Shown: in pieces, positions 43,583-51,525 of the stretch
Numbering within the stretch: the first letter of the stretch is position 1
Layout of the letters: each line of letters begins with the position of its first letter
From: Micromonosporaceae bacterium KJ-029
GTDB taxonomy: Bacteria; Actinomycetota; Actinomycetes; Mycobacteriales; Micromonosporaceae
Assembly: GCA_005402585.1 (NCBI GenBank)
Contig: BIFP01000067.1
Location: 1-64,000, forward strand
Direction: 5' to 3'
Length of the DNA: 64,000 bases
The notes under the pieces: generated by a model
Databases searched by the model: none
Told to the model about the DNA's origin: nothing
The model's input: the letters and a program-made list of their open reading frames with translations, nothing else
Translations under genes and position numbers: made by a program

Positions 43583-44895
43583 GTGCAACGCATCCTGTCC
43601 GACCAACTCACCCCCCACGCCGGGCGTACCGTCCGGATCGCCGGCTGGGTGCACCGCCGCCGGCTGCTCAAGTCGGTGGCCTTCCTGATCGTCCGGGACG
43701 CCGCCGGCCTCGCCCAGGTCGTGGTCACCGACCCGGCGGTACGCGCCACCGTCGAGGCGCTGCCCGAGGAGACCGTCGTCGAGGTCACCGGCACGGTGGT
43801 CGCGCGGCGTGGCGCCGCTGCCGAGGTCGCGGCGACCACGGCATCCGCCGGGGTCGAGCTGACCGACCCGGCGGTACGCCCGCTCGGCCCACCCGCCGTA
43901 CCGCCGCCGTTCGACCTCTACCGGCCTTCGCTCACCGCCGGCCTGCCCACCCAGCTGGACAACGCACCCGTCGCGTTGCGGCACCCGAGCCGGTCGGCCG
44001 CGTTGCGGGTTTCGGCGGCGGCGGTGGCCGGTTTCCGGGCCGCGCTGGACGCCCGGCGTTCGTGGAGATCCACACGCCGAAGGTGGTCGCGTCGTCCACC
44101 GAGAGCGGAGCGAACGTCTTCGCGCTGGACTGGTTCGGTCGGCCCGCGTACCTGGCCCAGTCGCCGCAGTTCTACAAGCAGCTGATGGTCGGCGTCTTCG
44201 AGCGGGTGTACGAGGTCGGACCGGTGTTCCGGGCCGAACCGCACGACACCGTGCGGCACCTGGCGCAGTACACCTCGCTCGACGCCGAACTGGGCTTCGT
44301 CACCGACCACCGGGACGTGATGGCGGTGCTGCGGGACACCCTGGCCGGGATGCTCGACGCGGTCGGCGATCGGGCCGGCGCGGCGCTGGCCACCCTCGGC
44401 GTGGACCTGCCGGCCGTGCCGGTGCGGATCCCGGCCGTGCACTTCACGGAGGCCCTGGAGATCGCCGGCGGACCCGCGGACGAGCCGGACCTCGCCCCCG
44501 CGCACGAACGGGCGTTGGGGGAGTGGGCCCGGCGCGAGCACGGGTCGGAGTTCGTCTTCGTCACCGGGTACCCGATGTCGAAGCGCCCGTTCTACACCCA
44601 CCCGGACCCGGCCCGGCCGGCGTACTCGAACGGGTTCGACCTGCTGTTCCGTGGTATGGAGCTGGTCACCGGTGGGCAGCGGCTGCACCGGCACTCCGAC
44701 TACCTGGCCGCGCTGGCCGCACGCGGCGAGCCGGTCGAGCCGTACGCCGGGTACGTCGACGCGTTCCGGCACGGCATGCCGCCGCACGGCGGGTTCGCCA
44801 TCGGCCTGGAACGTTTCGTCGCCCGCCTGACCGGCGCTCGCAACGTCCGTGAGGTCACCGCCTTCCCACGCGACCTGCACCGCCTGACCCCGTAG
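43583..44895 (+). pseudogene. aspS: Archaeal-type (non-discriminating) aspartyl-tRNA synthetase, one frameshift
   Basis: The N-terminal part (GTG 43583; AGWVHRRRLLKSVAFLIVRD, an OB-fold anticodon-binding domain) runs in one frame to about 44056. The catalytic part continues one frame back from 44059 (FVEIHTPKVVASSTESGANV; motif 2 FRAEPHDTVRHLAQYTSLDA; motif 3 GGFAIGLERFVARLTG) to 44895. A single base seems to be missing in GCCCGGCGTTCG at 44051-44061, where an unbroken gene would read DAR-x-FVEIH. Joined, it gives about 437 residues, normal for the short archaeal type lacking the bacterial GAD insert. Real mutation and sequencing error in GC-rich DNA are both possible. It charges tRNA-Asp and often tRNA-Asn. 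Confidence 0.85.
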
Positions 44896-44918
44896 CCCGA
44901 GCCCCCGACCACGGTGGG

Positions 44919-45539
44919 TCAGGTCAGGTCGCGCAGCTTCGCCCGGACCGCGCGGCGGGCGAGTGGGCCGAGGTCGTCGACCACCTCGACCAGGGTGGCC
45001 AGCCGCTCCAGCGCGTCGAACGCGGACCGGGCGCCGGTCGGGTCGACGCCCTCGTACAGCTCCAGCCCGACGAAGGCGGCGGAGATCGCCCGGGCCAACC
45101 CGGGCGGGTCGGCGATCGGGGCGGCCGGCGAGCCGTCCAGCAGCCGGTGCAGGACGGCCTCGATCTCCACCGTCCAGAGCCGCAGCGCCGCTGCCGTGGG
45201 CTCGGCGAGCCGGGGATCGTTCTGTGCCCCGGCCAGCAGTTGGGCCAGCACCGCCACGTTGCCCTCGGCCCGTTCCTGCTCGTGCAGTGCGCGTCCGAGG
45301 TCGAGCAGTTCGCGCAGCGACCGGACGTCGGCGAAGCGGGCCCGGTAGACCGCCACGCGCGCGGCTGTCGCGCTCTGGCAGGCCGCCGCCAGCAGGTCGT
45401 CCACGCTGCCGAAGTGGTAGAAGACCAGCGCCTGGTTGACCCCCGCGGCGGCGGCGATGGTACGCGCCGACACGCCGGCGATGCCGTGCTCACGGATCGC
45501 GGCGAGCGCGCCGTCGATCAGCTTCTCGCGGGTGGCCAT
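44919..45539 (-). CDS. TetR-family regulator
   Basis: The 206-residue protein starts with a TetR helix-turn-helix: KLIDGALAAIREHGIAGVSA, then RTIAAAAGVNQALVFYHFGS (residues 6-46). The C-terminal ligand/dimer domain follows (ALHEQERAEGNVAVLAQLLA). It is the last gene of a unit with the DUF4166 and SRPBCC genes and probably binds the twin TTGAGC palindromes upstream of that unit at 47106-47153. A 159-bp palindromic element separates it from the DUF4166 gene. It is convergent with aspS, 23 bp between stops. Confidence 0.9.
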   Translation of the reverse strand: MATREKLIDGALAAIREHGIAGVSARTIAAAAGVNQALVFYHFGSVDDLLAAACQSATAARVAVYRARFADVRSLRELLDLGRALHEQERAEGNVAVLAQLLAGAQNDPRLAEPTAAALRLWTVEIEAVLHRLLDGSPAAPIADPPGLARAISAAFVGLELYEGVDPTGARSAFDALERLATLVEVVDDLGPLARRAVRAKLRDLT

Positions 45540-45556
45540 GGAATCCCCTCGTTTAC

Positions 45557-45715
45557 AGACTGTCGGGAAACCTCGCGGCGGCTGCGGCGGCCCAGTCGAC
45601 GACCGGCGGCGTTGGAGATCGGTCCGGGTACCGGTGTTGTATCCGGACCGATCTCCGCCTTGCCGGACCGCCGTCTGGACTCCGCCTCGCTCACCCCGGG
45701 GGTTCCCGACAGTCT
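45557..45715. repeat. 159-bp palindromic element with 13-bp terminal inverted repeats and 66-bp hairpin copy 2
   Basis: AGACTGTCGGGAA (45557-45569) is exactly complementary to TTCCCGACAGTCT (45703-45715). Between them lies the second copy (45595-45660) of the 66-bp hairpin found at 7196, with perfect 14-bp arms at 45614-45627 and 45643-45656. The element fills the gap between the TetR start (45539) and the DUF4166 stop (45717). It has no coding capacity; terminal inverted repeats and an internal stem are reminiscent of a MITE. The terminal sequence also resembles the hairpin at 9694-9721. Confidence 0.75.
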
Positions 45716-45716
45716 C

Positions 45717-46391
45717 TTACTCCCGGGAATTCTCGCGCAGCGGCCGGACCGCGGCGGGCACCGGTGCCCGGTCCGGCCCGACGTAGCGGACGGTGAAGCT
45801 GCCGGTGTACCCGAACAGCGGGCCGAACCGGCGGCTGGTCACCGCCACCTCGATGCCGAAGTGCCCGGCCCGTTGGTCGTACCACTCCCGCACCCGGGCC
45901 TCGCCGGTCAGCACGCCGGGGAAGGACAGGCCGTTCCGGAATCGCTGGAGCCCGCTGCGGATGGTCAGCGCGCCGGTGGTGTCGACGGCGAGGTGCAGGT
46001 CGACCGCGAGGTGCTGGTGCGTACCGAGGTAGTCGACCAGGACTTCCCGGCGCGTGCTCCACACCATGGTGGCGTCGAAGCGCCGCCGCCGGTGTGGGGT
46101 GACCTGGAAGGTCCGCACGAAGGTCAGCGTGGGGCGGCCGTACGAGTCGGTGTAGGCGTAGTTCTCGATGGTGAAGGGGACCTGCCGGCCGGTTTCCGGG
46201 AACAGGATGTGGCGTTGGGCGCCGAAGTGCAGGAACGGGCTGGTGAAGGCGGCGCCTCGCCAGACCTGGTCCATCACGCCGGTGCCCACGCAGCCGAGGT
46301 CGGCGTCGCCGTCCACGCCGAATCGGCGGCGCAGCTGCGGGTGCAGCCGGTCGAAGTCGGCACCGAGGGCGTGCTGGAAGACAGAGGTCAC
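45717..46391 (-). CDS. DUF4166 protein
   Basis: From GTG 46391 (GGAGGAGCT directly upstream) the product has 224 residues: SVFQHALGADFDRLHPQLRR, GTGVMDQVWRG, PETGRQVPFTIENYAY and FVRTFQVTPHRRRRFDATMV, ending SFTVRYVGPDRAPVP. This pattern is the DUF4166 family, often found next to a SRPBCC-like protein and a TetR regulator. Its function is unknown; the beta-rich layout suggests ligand binding. The start overlaps the upstream gene's stop (GTGA), so translation is coupled. Confidence 0.8.
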   Translation of the reverse strand: MTSVFQHALGADFDRLHPQLRRRFGVDGDADLGCVGTGVMDQVWRGAAFTSPFLHFGAQRHILFPETGRQVPFTIENYAYTDSYGRPTLTFVRTFQVTPHRRRRFDATMVWSTRREVLVDYLGTHQHLAVDLHLAVDTTGALTIRSGLQRFRNGLSFPGVLTGEARVREWYDQRAGHFGIEVAVTSRRFGPLFGYTGSFTVRYVGPDRAPVPAAVRPLRENSRE

Positions 46392-47098
46392 AGCTCCTCC
46401 AGGAGAGTGGGTGGCCGGGCGGCGAGACGGTCCGCCGGGCGGCGTCGGCACCGGCGCGCGGCCGGGGTGTGCGGATGCGGAGGCAGGAACCACGCCGCCG
46501 TGGCGGCGGCCATCAGGCCGACCGTCGCCGGTATCCGGCCGGCGGCGCCGGCCGCCGCGCCGGCCGCCGCCACCGCGACCGCCCGCAGGGTGACTTCCCG
46601 GATGGCGTTGGCCCGGGCGCGCTCCGGCGGGACGCCGTGCGCCAACCAGAGCCGTAGCCGGTCGAACGACCAGGCGGTGGCCCAGCCGAAGGCGGGGCGG
46701 AAGGCCAGGTCGGCCAGCCGGCCCAGCGGCCCCCACCGAGGGGCGTAGGAGTATCCGGTCAGGAAGCGCACGCCGTACGGGCCGGGCAGGTAACGCCAGT
46801 AACCGGCGCCCGTCGCGATCAGCGAACGCGGGTCGTCCGAGCCGAATCGCAACGCCGAGGTACGGGTGCCGTCCGGGCGACGGCGTTCCCCGGCGTGTAC
46901 GCCCCAGCCGGCCACGGTGAGCCCGGGAAGCACCGTGGTGGCGTACCGGAACCGGGCGGGCGTGCTGCCCGGGACCGGTTCGATCCGGCCGAAACGCGCG
47001 TCCCACCGGCGGTGCTCCCCGGGATCCTGGGTCGCCCGCCAGACCTGCTCGATCGGCGCGTCGATGAGCGCCTCGACGTAGATCGGTTGCACGTCCAC
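46388..47098 (-). CDS. SRPBCC-fold protein with C-terminal membrane segment
   Basis: The 236-residue protein begins with a SRPBCC/START-like segment (YVEALIDAPIEQVWRATQDP, then HRRWDARFGRIEPVPG) whose family binds hydrophobic ligands in a helix-grip pocket. The middle has WRYLPGPYGVRFLTGYSYAP, and residues about 178-205 form one or two membrane helices (VAVAAAGAAAGAAGRIPATV). The C terminus is Arg/Pro-rich. It is the first gene of the TetR-controlled unit; the twin operator abuts its start. GTG 47098 or GTG 47092 could initiate. Confidence 0.7.
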   Translation of the reverse strand: MDVQPIYVEALIDAPIEQVWRATQDPGEHRRWDARFGRIEPVPGSTPARFRYATTVLPGLTVAGWGVHAGERRRPDGTRTSALRFGSDDPRSLIATGAGYWRYLPGPYGVRFLTGYSYAPRWGPLGRLADLAFRPAFGWATAWSFDRLRLWLAHGVPPERARANAIREVTLRAVAVAAAGAAAGAAGRIPATVGLMAAATAAWFLPPHPHTPAARRCRRRPADRLAARPPTLLEEL

Positions 47099-47105
47099 CC
47101 CCGTT

Positions 47106-47153
47106 TTGAGCGACTGCTCAATAGACGCTATCGACTTTTGAGCAGTCGCTCAA
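47106..47153. promoter_or_regulatory. Twin palindromic TetR operator
   Basis: TTGAGCGACTGCTCAA (47106-47121) and TTGAGCAGTCGCTCAA (47138-47153) are each 16-bp palindromes (TTGAGC-n4-GCTCAA), and their four-base centres are complementary, so the pair is itself a larger inverted repeat. They lie 32 bp apart (three helical turns) immediately upstream of the SRPBCC start. Likely bound by the TetR protein encoded at 44919-45539, with two dimers on one face of the DNA. Confidence 0.8.
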
Positions 47154-47304
47154 GAGGGGTGTCGGAGATGGTCTTCGACGTGCGCGATTGACCGGACTGG
47201 CGACGTGCCGAGGACCAGCGACGTGCCAGGGCTGGCGACGTGGTCGGATGAGCGCCCACGCCGCCGGCGCTGGTGTCCGCCGGTCACGGTCGGGCGCAAG
47301 GGGG

Positions 47305-47342
47305 CCGGTGTCGGAGTCCTCGACCGAGGACCGCGACACCGG
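47305..47342. terminator. Terminator downstream of lipB
   Basis: CCGGTGTCG (47305-47313) pairs with CGACACCGG (47334-47342), and inside GTCCTCG (47316-47322) pairs with CGAGGAC (47325-47331). It ends 13 bp from the lipB stop at 47355. Its left part resembles 7176-7200 beside the 66-bp hairpin copy 1. Confidence 0.7.
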
Positions 47343-47354
47343 GCCTACGTCTGG

Positions 47355-47996
47355 TCAGACCTCGACGATGGTCCGCAGGTGGCGCTCGACGACGGGGAGC
47401 ACGTCGGCCACGGTGACCGGGCGGCCCAACTCGGCGGTGAGCGAGGTGACCCCGGCGTCCCGGATGCCGCACGGCACGATCCGGTCGAAGTACGTCAGGT
47501 CGCAGTCGCAGTTGATGGAGAAGCCGTGCAGGGTCACCCCACGGGCGACCCGGATGCCGATGGCGGCGACCTTACGGGCCGGACCCCGGTCGTCGGCCGG
47601 CACCCAGACCCCGCTGCGCCCCTCGATCCGGCCCGCGGCTAGGCCGAACTCGGCGCACACGTCGATCAGCATCTGCTCGACCCGCCGCACGTACGCGACG
47701 ACGTCGACCGGGTCGGGCAGGCGCAGGATCGGGTAGCCCACCAACTGCCCGGGACCGTGCCAGGTGATCTTGCCGCCGCGGTCCACGTCGACCACCGGGG
47801 TGCCGTCGACCGGGCGGTCCCACGGCTCGGTGCGCTTGCCGGCGGTGTAGACGCTCGGGTGCTCCAGCAGCAGCACGGTGTCACCCTGCTCGCCGGAGGC
47901 CACCGCCTCGTGCAGGCGGCGCTGCTCGTCCCAGGCGGCGGTGTAGTCGAGAACGCCGGCGTGGACGGCCGTCAGGCCGGAGGTCGTCGCGGTCAC
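47355..47996 (-). CDS. lipB: Octanoyl-(acyl carrier protein):protein octanoyltransferase
   Basis: The 213-residue enzyme moves octanoate from acyl carrier protein to lipoyl domains, before LipA adds sulfur. Motifs: LLLEHPSVYTAGKRT, GGKITWHGPGQLVGYPIL, GRSGVWV, the catalytic lysine in ARKVAAIGIRVARGVTLHGF and the catalytic cysteine in IVPCGIRDAGVTSL. GTG 47996 gives the standard N terminus. It lies between the TetR unit and a membrane protein gene, with its own terminator. Confidence 0.95.
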   Translation of the reverse strand: MTATTSGLTAVHAGVLDYTAAWDEQRRLHEAVASGEQGDTVLLLEHPSVYTAGKRTEPWDRPVDGTPVVDVDRGGKITWHGPGQLVGYPILRLPDPVDVVAYVRRVEQMLIDVCAEFGLAAGRIEGRSGVWVPADDRGPARKVAAIGIRVARGVTLHGFSINCDCDLTYFDRIVPCGIRDAGVTSLTAELGRPVTVADVLPVVERHLRTIVEV

Positions 47997-48076
47997 GCGT
48001 CCCAGCGTAGACCCGTACCCGCCGGTCACCAGCGGTGAGCCCGCTCACGGGCGTCGCCGGCCGACGGCACCCCCGC

Positions 48077-49894
48077 TCACTCCTGCCGGATCCGCCAGAG
48101 CCAGACGTCCTCGACCCGCTCCGGCTCGCCGAGCAGCATGGTCAACGTCCGCCGGAGGGCCTCCTCGTCGACCGCGAACTTGGCGCCGTGCACGGCGTCG
48201 GCGAGCACCACCACCTCGACCCGCCAGTACGCCAGGTCGGCCTGGACCTCCTCGTGGGTGCCCTCGGTGACGATCGGCACCGTGCTGGTGCGGGCGGCCT
48301 GGTCCAGCATCGCGCCGAAGGGACGCGGCACCGGCCCGATCCGGCCCCGGCCGTCGGGGCCGCCGGGGCCCAGGAAGAACCCGGACGGGATGGCGAACTC
48401 GCCCTGCCGGTTCGCCAGCGCGTACGCCTGCCAGCGCTGGCCGTCGGGGTAGACATCCAGGGCGAGCGGCGCGGGGGTCAGCACACCGCCGGGGGAGACG
48501 TAGTTCCGCCACGCGCCCGACGTGATGAAGCGGGGGATCGGCTCCCGTTCGCTGGTGAGCAGCGGTGTCGGCAGCAGCGGCACCAGCGCCACCAGGAAGC
48601 CGACCGTCCAGGCCACCGCCGCCGCCCGCCTCGGCGGGTGTTGACGGAGCTGGTCCACGGCGTACGCCAGGAGCAGGCCGATCACCGGTGTCACCACCAG
48701 CGCGAGGCGGGCGGGCAGCGCGGCGTTCACCACCGGCAGGTGCCCGAGCAGGTCGAACGGCATCGGCAGGTCGTGGCGCTGGCCGTCGACCTTTGCCACC
48801 GGCCCGAAGGACAGCAGGGTGAAGACCACCGCGACGATGCCGAGCGCCCACAGGGTCGCCCGCCGGGCCGGGTCGGCGCGCCGCCAGAGCAGCGCGAAGC
48901 AGCCGACGGTGAGGACCAGCAGCGGCAGCCCGAAGAACGAGTTCTCCTCGGTGGGGTTCGGGGCCAGCGAGGTGCGCAACCCGGCCTCGCCGGCCAGCGA
49001 ACGGCGCGGGTACGAGACGTACGCCGCGATGTCCTCGGAGTGGATCACCGGGTCGAAGCCGGTGCCGGAGAACCGCTGCGGCCCGGCGAAGTGCAGCCAG
49101 AGCGGGTACGCCAGCAGCAGCCCGCCGACCACCGCGGTCACCGCGAGCCCGCGCAGGAACGACGGCAGCACGGCCCGGGCCTCGGCGCGGTTGGCGGGAT
49201 GCAGCGCCCACACGACGACGAAGAGGCCGAGCGCCAGCGCGGTGAAGAACAGGCCCTCCGCGGCGATCGAGAAGGCGATCGCGACGAGCACGCCGAGGAT
49301 CACGCCGTCGAGCAGCCAGCGCCCCGGCCGGCGCAGCGCGAACACCCGCCACACCAGCAGCGGTACCAGCCAGCCGGCGGTCCAGTTCAGGTGGGCGTTG
49401 GCGTGCGAGACCATGCCGGGGGAGAAGCCGATGAACAACCCGCCGATCGCGGCGGCGAACGGGCTGCGGACCAGGTGCCGGGAGAGCAGCCAGTACCAGC
49501 CGACGGCGGTGGCGGCCAGGTTGAGGGTGAGGATCACCAGGAAGGTGGCCGGCGGCCCGATCAGGTACGTCAGCGGGGCGAAGACCACCGCGTACACGGT
49601 GATCGAGGTGTTGACCGCGAGGTTGACCCCGTCCGGGACGTTGATCAGATAGGTGTAGAGCGGGTTCTCTCCGTGGAACACCGCGTGGCCGCCGAAGGCC
49701 AGCAGCCACTCGAACAGCGCCTGGTCGCTGGAGTTGACGGTGATCGCGCGGCCGTTCGGGTCCCGCCACAGCCCGCTGGTCACCCAGACGGCGAGCGCCA
49801 GCGCGATCAGCGCCACGATCAGGTCGACGCGGCGGTCGCGGGTGACGCGCGGTGGTGAGGCGGGCGCGGACGCCACGGACGGGGAGGTGGGCAC
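48077..49894 (-). CDS. Polytopic GT-C-like membrane protein
   Basis: The 605-residue protein has about 12 membrane helices after a short cytoplasmic N terminus. The first loop contains NSSDQALFEWLLAFGGHAVF, an acidic motif like the catalytic Asp of GT-C glycosyltransferases, followed by NPLYTYLINVPDGVNLAVNT. FIGFSPGMVSHANAHLNWTA and the C-terminal domain (VEVVVLADAVHGAKFAVDEE) suggest an envelope glycan or lipid glycosyltransferase. No closer family assigned. It is 80 bp upstream of lipB on the same strand, perhaps by chance. Confidence 0.7.
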   Translation of the reverse strand: MPTSPSVASAPASPPRVTRDRRVDLIVALIALALAVWVTSGLWRDPNGRAITVNSSDQALFEWLLAFGGHAVFHGENPLYTYLINVPDGVNLAVNTSITVYAVVFAPLTYLIGPPATFLVILTLNLAATAVGWYWLLSRHLVRSPFAAAIGGLFIGFSPGMVSHANAHLNWTAGWLVPLLVWRVFALRRPGRWLLDGVILGVLVAIAFSIAAEGLFFTALALGLFVVVWALHPANRAEARAVLPSFLRGLAVTAVVGGLLLAYPLWLHFAGPQRFSGTGFDPVIHSEDIAAYVSYPRRSLAGEAGLRTSLAPNPTEENSFFGLPLLVLTVGCFALLWRRADPARRATLWALGIVAVVFTLLSFGPVAKVDGQRHDLPMPFDLLGHLPVVNAALPARLALVVTPVIGLLLAYAVDQLRQHPPRRAAAVAWTVGFLVALVPLLPTPLLTSEREPIPRFITSGAWRNYVSPGGVLTPAPLALDVYPDGQRWQAYALANRQGEFAIPSGFFLGPGGPDGRGRIGPVPRPFGAMLDQAARTSTVPIVTEGTHEEVQADLAYWRVEVVVLADAVHGAKFAVDEEALRRTLTMLLGEPERVEDVWLWRIRQE

Positions 49895-49953
49895 CTAGCG
49901 GACGTTACCAACCGCACCCGGACACGCCCGGGCAGACCCGGCACGTCGAGATG

Positions 49954-50006
49954 TAAGGAGGGGCCCCTTGTTAACGCCTGGGGTAGGTGAAGGGGCCCTT
50001 CCTAAC
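49954..50006. repeat. GGGCCCC/TTAAC two-unit repeat, copy 4
   Basis: Unit AGGAGGGGCCCCTTGTTAAC (preceded by TA), spacer GCCTGGGGTA, unit GTGAAGGGGCCCTTCCTAAC (preceded by G). It is the most diverged copy, and the second unit has lost one base of the TTAAC end. It lies between divergent genes: the GT-C-like protein (start 49894) and the esterase (start 50183). Confidence 0.8.
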
Positions 50007-50182
50007 ACTTGGGGCGGCGGCCGCACGCCGGGGCGGCGGCCGGGCGGGCGAGCGACGGCTAGCGGGCACACATCGCAACACAGGTAAATGTGTGAATGCT
50101 CGACATGTCATCGGTGCGACACAACTACGTAATGTCGCGGCAATTATCGGTGACCCAGCTCACGTACGCCCAGGAGGTCCTC

Positions 50183-51397
50183 GTGCGCCGCACCCGCACT
50201 CTTCCCCGCCGGCTCGCCGGCGTGCTGGCCGGACTGGTCCTGGCCGCCGCCGCGCTGGTGGCCGTCGCCGCTCCCGCCCAGGCCGCGTCCCTGACCCAGG
50301 TCACCGGCTTCGGTTCCAACCCCGGCAACCTCGCCATGTACGCCTACCGGCCGGACGGCCTGCCGTCCGGCGCACCGGCCGTCGTGCTGCTGCACGGCTG
50401 CACCCAGAACGCCGCCGGGTACTTCGCCAACTCCGGCTGGCAGAAGTACGCCGACCAGTGGAAATTCACCCTGATCGTGCCCCAACAGTCGTCCGCCAAC
50501 AACTCCAGCTCCTGCTTCAACTGGTTCGAGACCGGCGACACCAGCCGCGGCCAGGGCGAGGCGCTGTCCATCAAGCAGATGGTCGACCACGCCAGGTCCA
50601 GCTACGGCACGGCCGCCGACCGGGTGTACGTCAGCGGGCTGTCGGCCGGTGGCGCGATGAGCGCGGCCATGCTCGCCACCTACCCGGACGTCTTCGCCGC
50701 CGGTTCGGTCATCGCCGGCGTCCCGTACCGCTGCGCCACCGGAATGGTCAACGCGTTCTCCTGCATGAGCCCGGGGGTGGACAAGACCCCGGCACAGTGG
50801 GGCGACCTGGTCCGCAACGCCTACCCGGGATACTCCGGCCCGCGCCCGAAGGTGGCTGTCTGGCACGGCACCGCCGACTACACCGTCGCGGTGGCGAACG
50901 CCACGGAGTCACGCGACCAGTGGACAAACGTGCTCGGCGTGGCGCAGACCCCCACCAGCACCGCCCAGCTGCCGGCGAGCACCAGCCTGGAGGTGTACGG
51001 CAACGACGCGGTACGCCTGTACCGGGTCGCCGGCATGGGTCACGGCACCCCGGTCGACCCGGGCTCCGGCGTGGACCAGTGCGGCACCGCCGCGGCGTAC
51101 TTCCTGGACACCATCTGCTCGGCGTACCGGGACGCGCTCTTCTTCGGCCTCGACCGTGGCGCCGGGCCGACCCCGACCCCCAGCCCCAGCCCGACCGTCA
51201 CTCCCAGCCCGACCGCGACCCCCAGCCCGACCTGTGTCACCGCCAGCAACTACGCCCACGTGAGCGCCGGCCGCGCCTACCACTCCGGCGGCTACGCCTA
51301 CGCCAACGGCTCGAACCAGCGGATGGGCCTCTACAACACCTTCCACACCACCGCCCTGCGCCAAACCGCCCCCAACCACTGGATCATCGGCTGCTGA
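50183..51397 (+). CDS. Secreted PHB-depolymerase-like esterase
   Basis: From GTG 50183 (GGAGG 50173-50177) the product has 404 residues. A signal peptide (RRLAGVLAGLVLAAAALVAV, cleavage near APAQA-AS) precedes an alpha/beta-hydrolase: oxyanion loop LHGCTQNAAGY, lipase box GLSAGGAM and C-terminal His in AGMGHGTPVDP. A linker TPTPSPSPTVTPSPTATPSP joins a 50-residue module with two Cys at its ends (CVTASNYAHVSAGRAYHSGG to IIGC). This is the short-chain-length polyhydroxyalkanoate depolymerase (type 1) or feruloyl-esterase-like layout. It probably hydrolyses extracellular polyesters or aryl esters, and the last module may bind the substrate. Confidence 0.85.
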   Translation: MRRTRTLPRRLAGVLAGLVLAAAALVAVAAPAQAASLTQVTGFGSNPGNLAMYAYRPDGLPSGAPAVVLLHGCTQNAAGYFANSGWQKYADQWKFTLIVPQQSSANNSSSCFNWFETGDTSRGQGEALSIKQMVDHARSSYGTAADRVYVSGLSAGGAMSAAMLATYPDVFAAGSVIAGVPYRCATGMVNAFSCMSPGVDKTPAQWGDLVRNAYPGYSGPRPKVAVWHGTADYTVAVANATESRDQWTNVLGVAQTPTSTAQLPASTSLEVYGNDAVRLYRVAGMGHGTPVDPGSGVDQCGTAAAYFLDTICSAYRDALFFGLDRGAGPTPTPSPSPTVTPSPTATPSPTCVTASNYAHVSAGRAYHSGGYAYANGSNQRMGLYNTFHTTALRQTAPNHWIIGC

Positions 51398-51419
51398 CCC
51401 CACCCCACCTTGCCACTGT

Positions 51420-51490
51420 CGATCATGCAGTTGTGGTGGGCGGATGATGCCGATAAGCCCCTTTCGCGGGGCACCACAACTGCATGATCG
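51420..51490. repeat. GCATGATCG-ended perfect inverted repeat, copy 3
   Basis: CGATCATGCAGTTGTGGTG (51420-51438) and its exact complement (51472-51490) form 19-bp arms around a 33-base loop that itself contains CCCCTTTCGCGGGG, a small hairpin. It lies in the convergent gap between the esterase (stop 51397) and the epimerase (stop 51526). It can act as a bidirectional terminator; the related ends at 35327 and 39740 suggest a repeat family rather than chance. Confidence 0.85.
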
Positions 51491-51525
51491 CCGGCCGGGG
51501 CGGGGGCGGGGTGGGTGGGGTGGGG

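Noticed and set aside
48035..49858. A 607-codon plus-strand open frame opposite the GT-C-like membrane protein
   Set aside because: It has the Arg/Gln/His/Pro-rich composition of a shadow frame and no start signal, while the minus strand encodes regular membrane helices.
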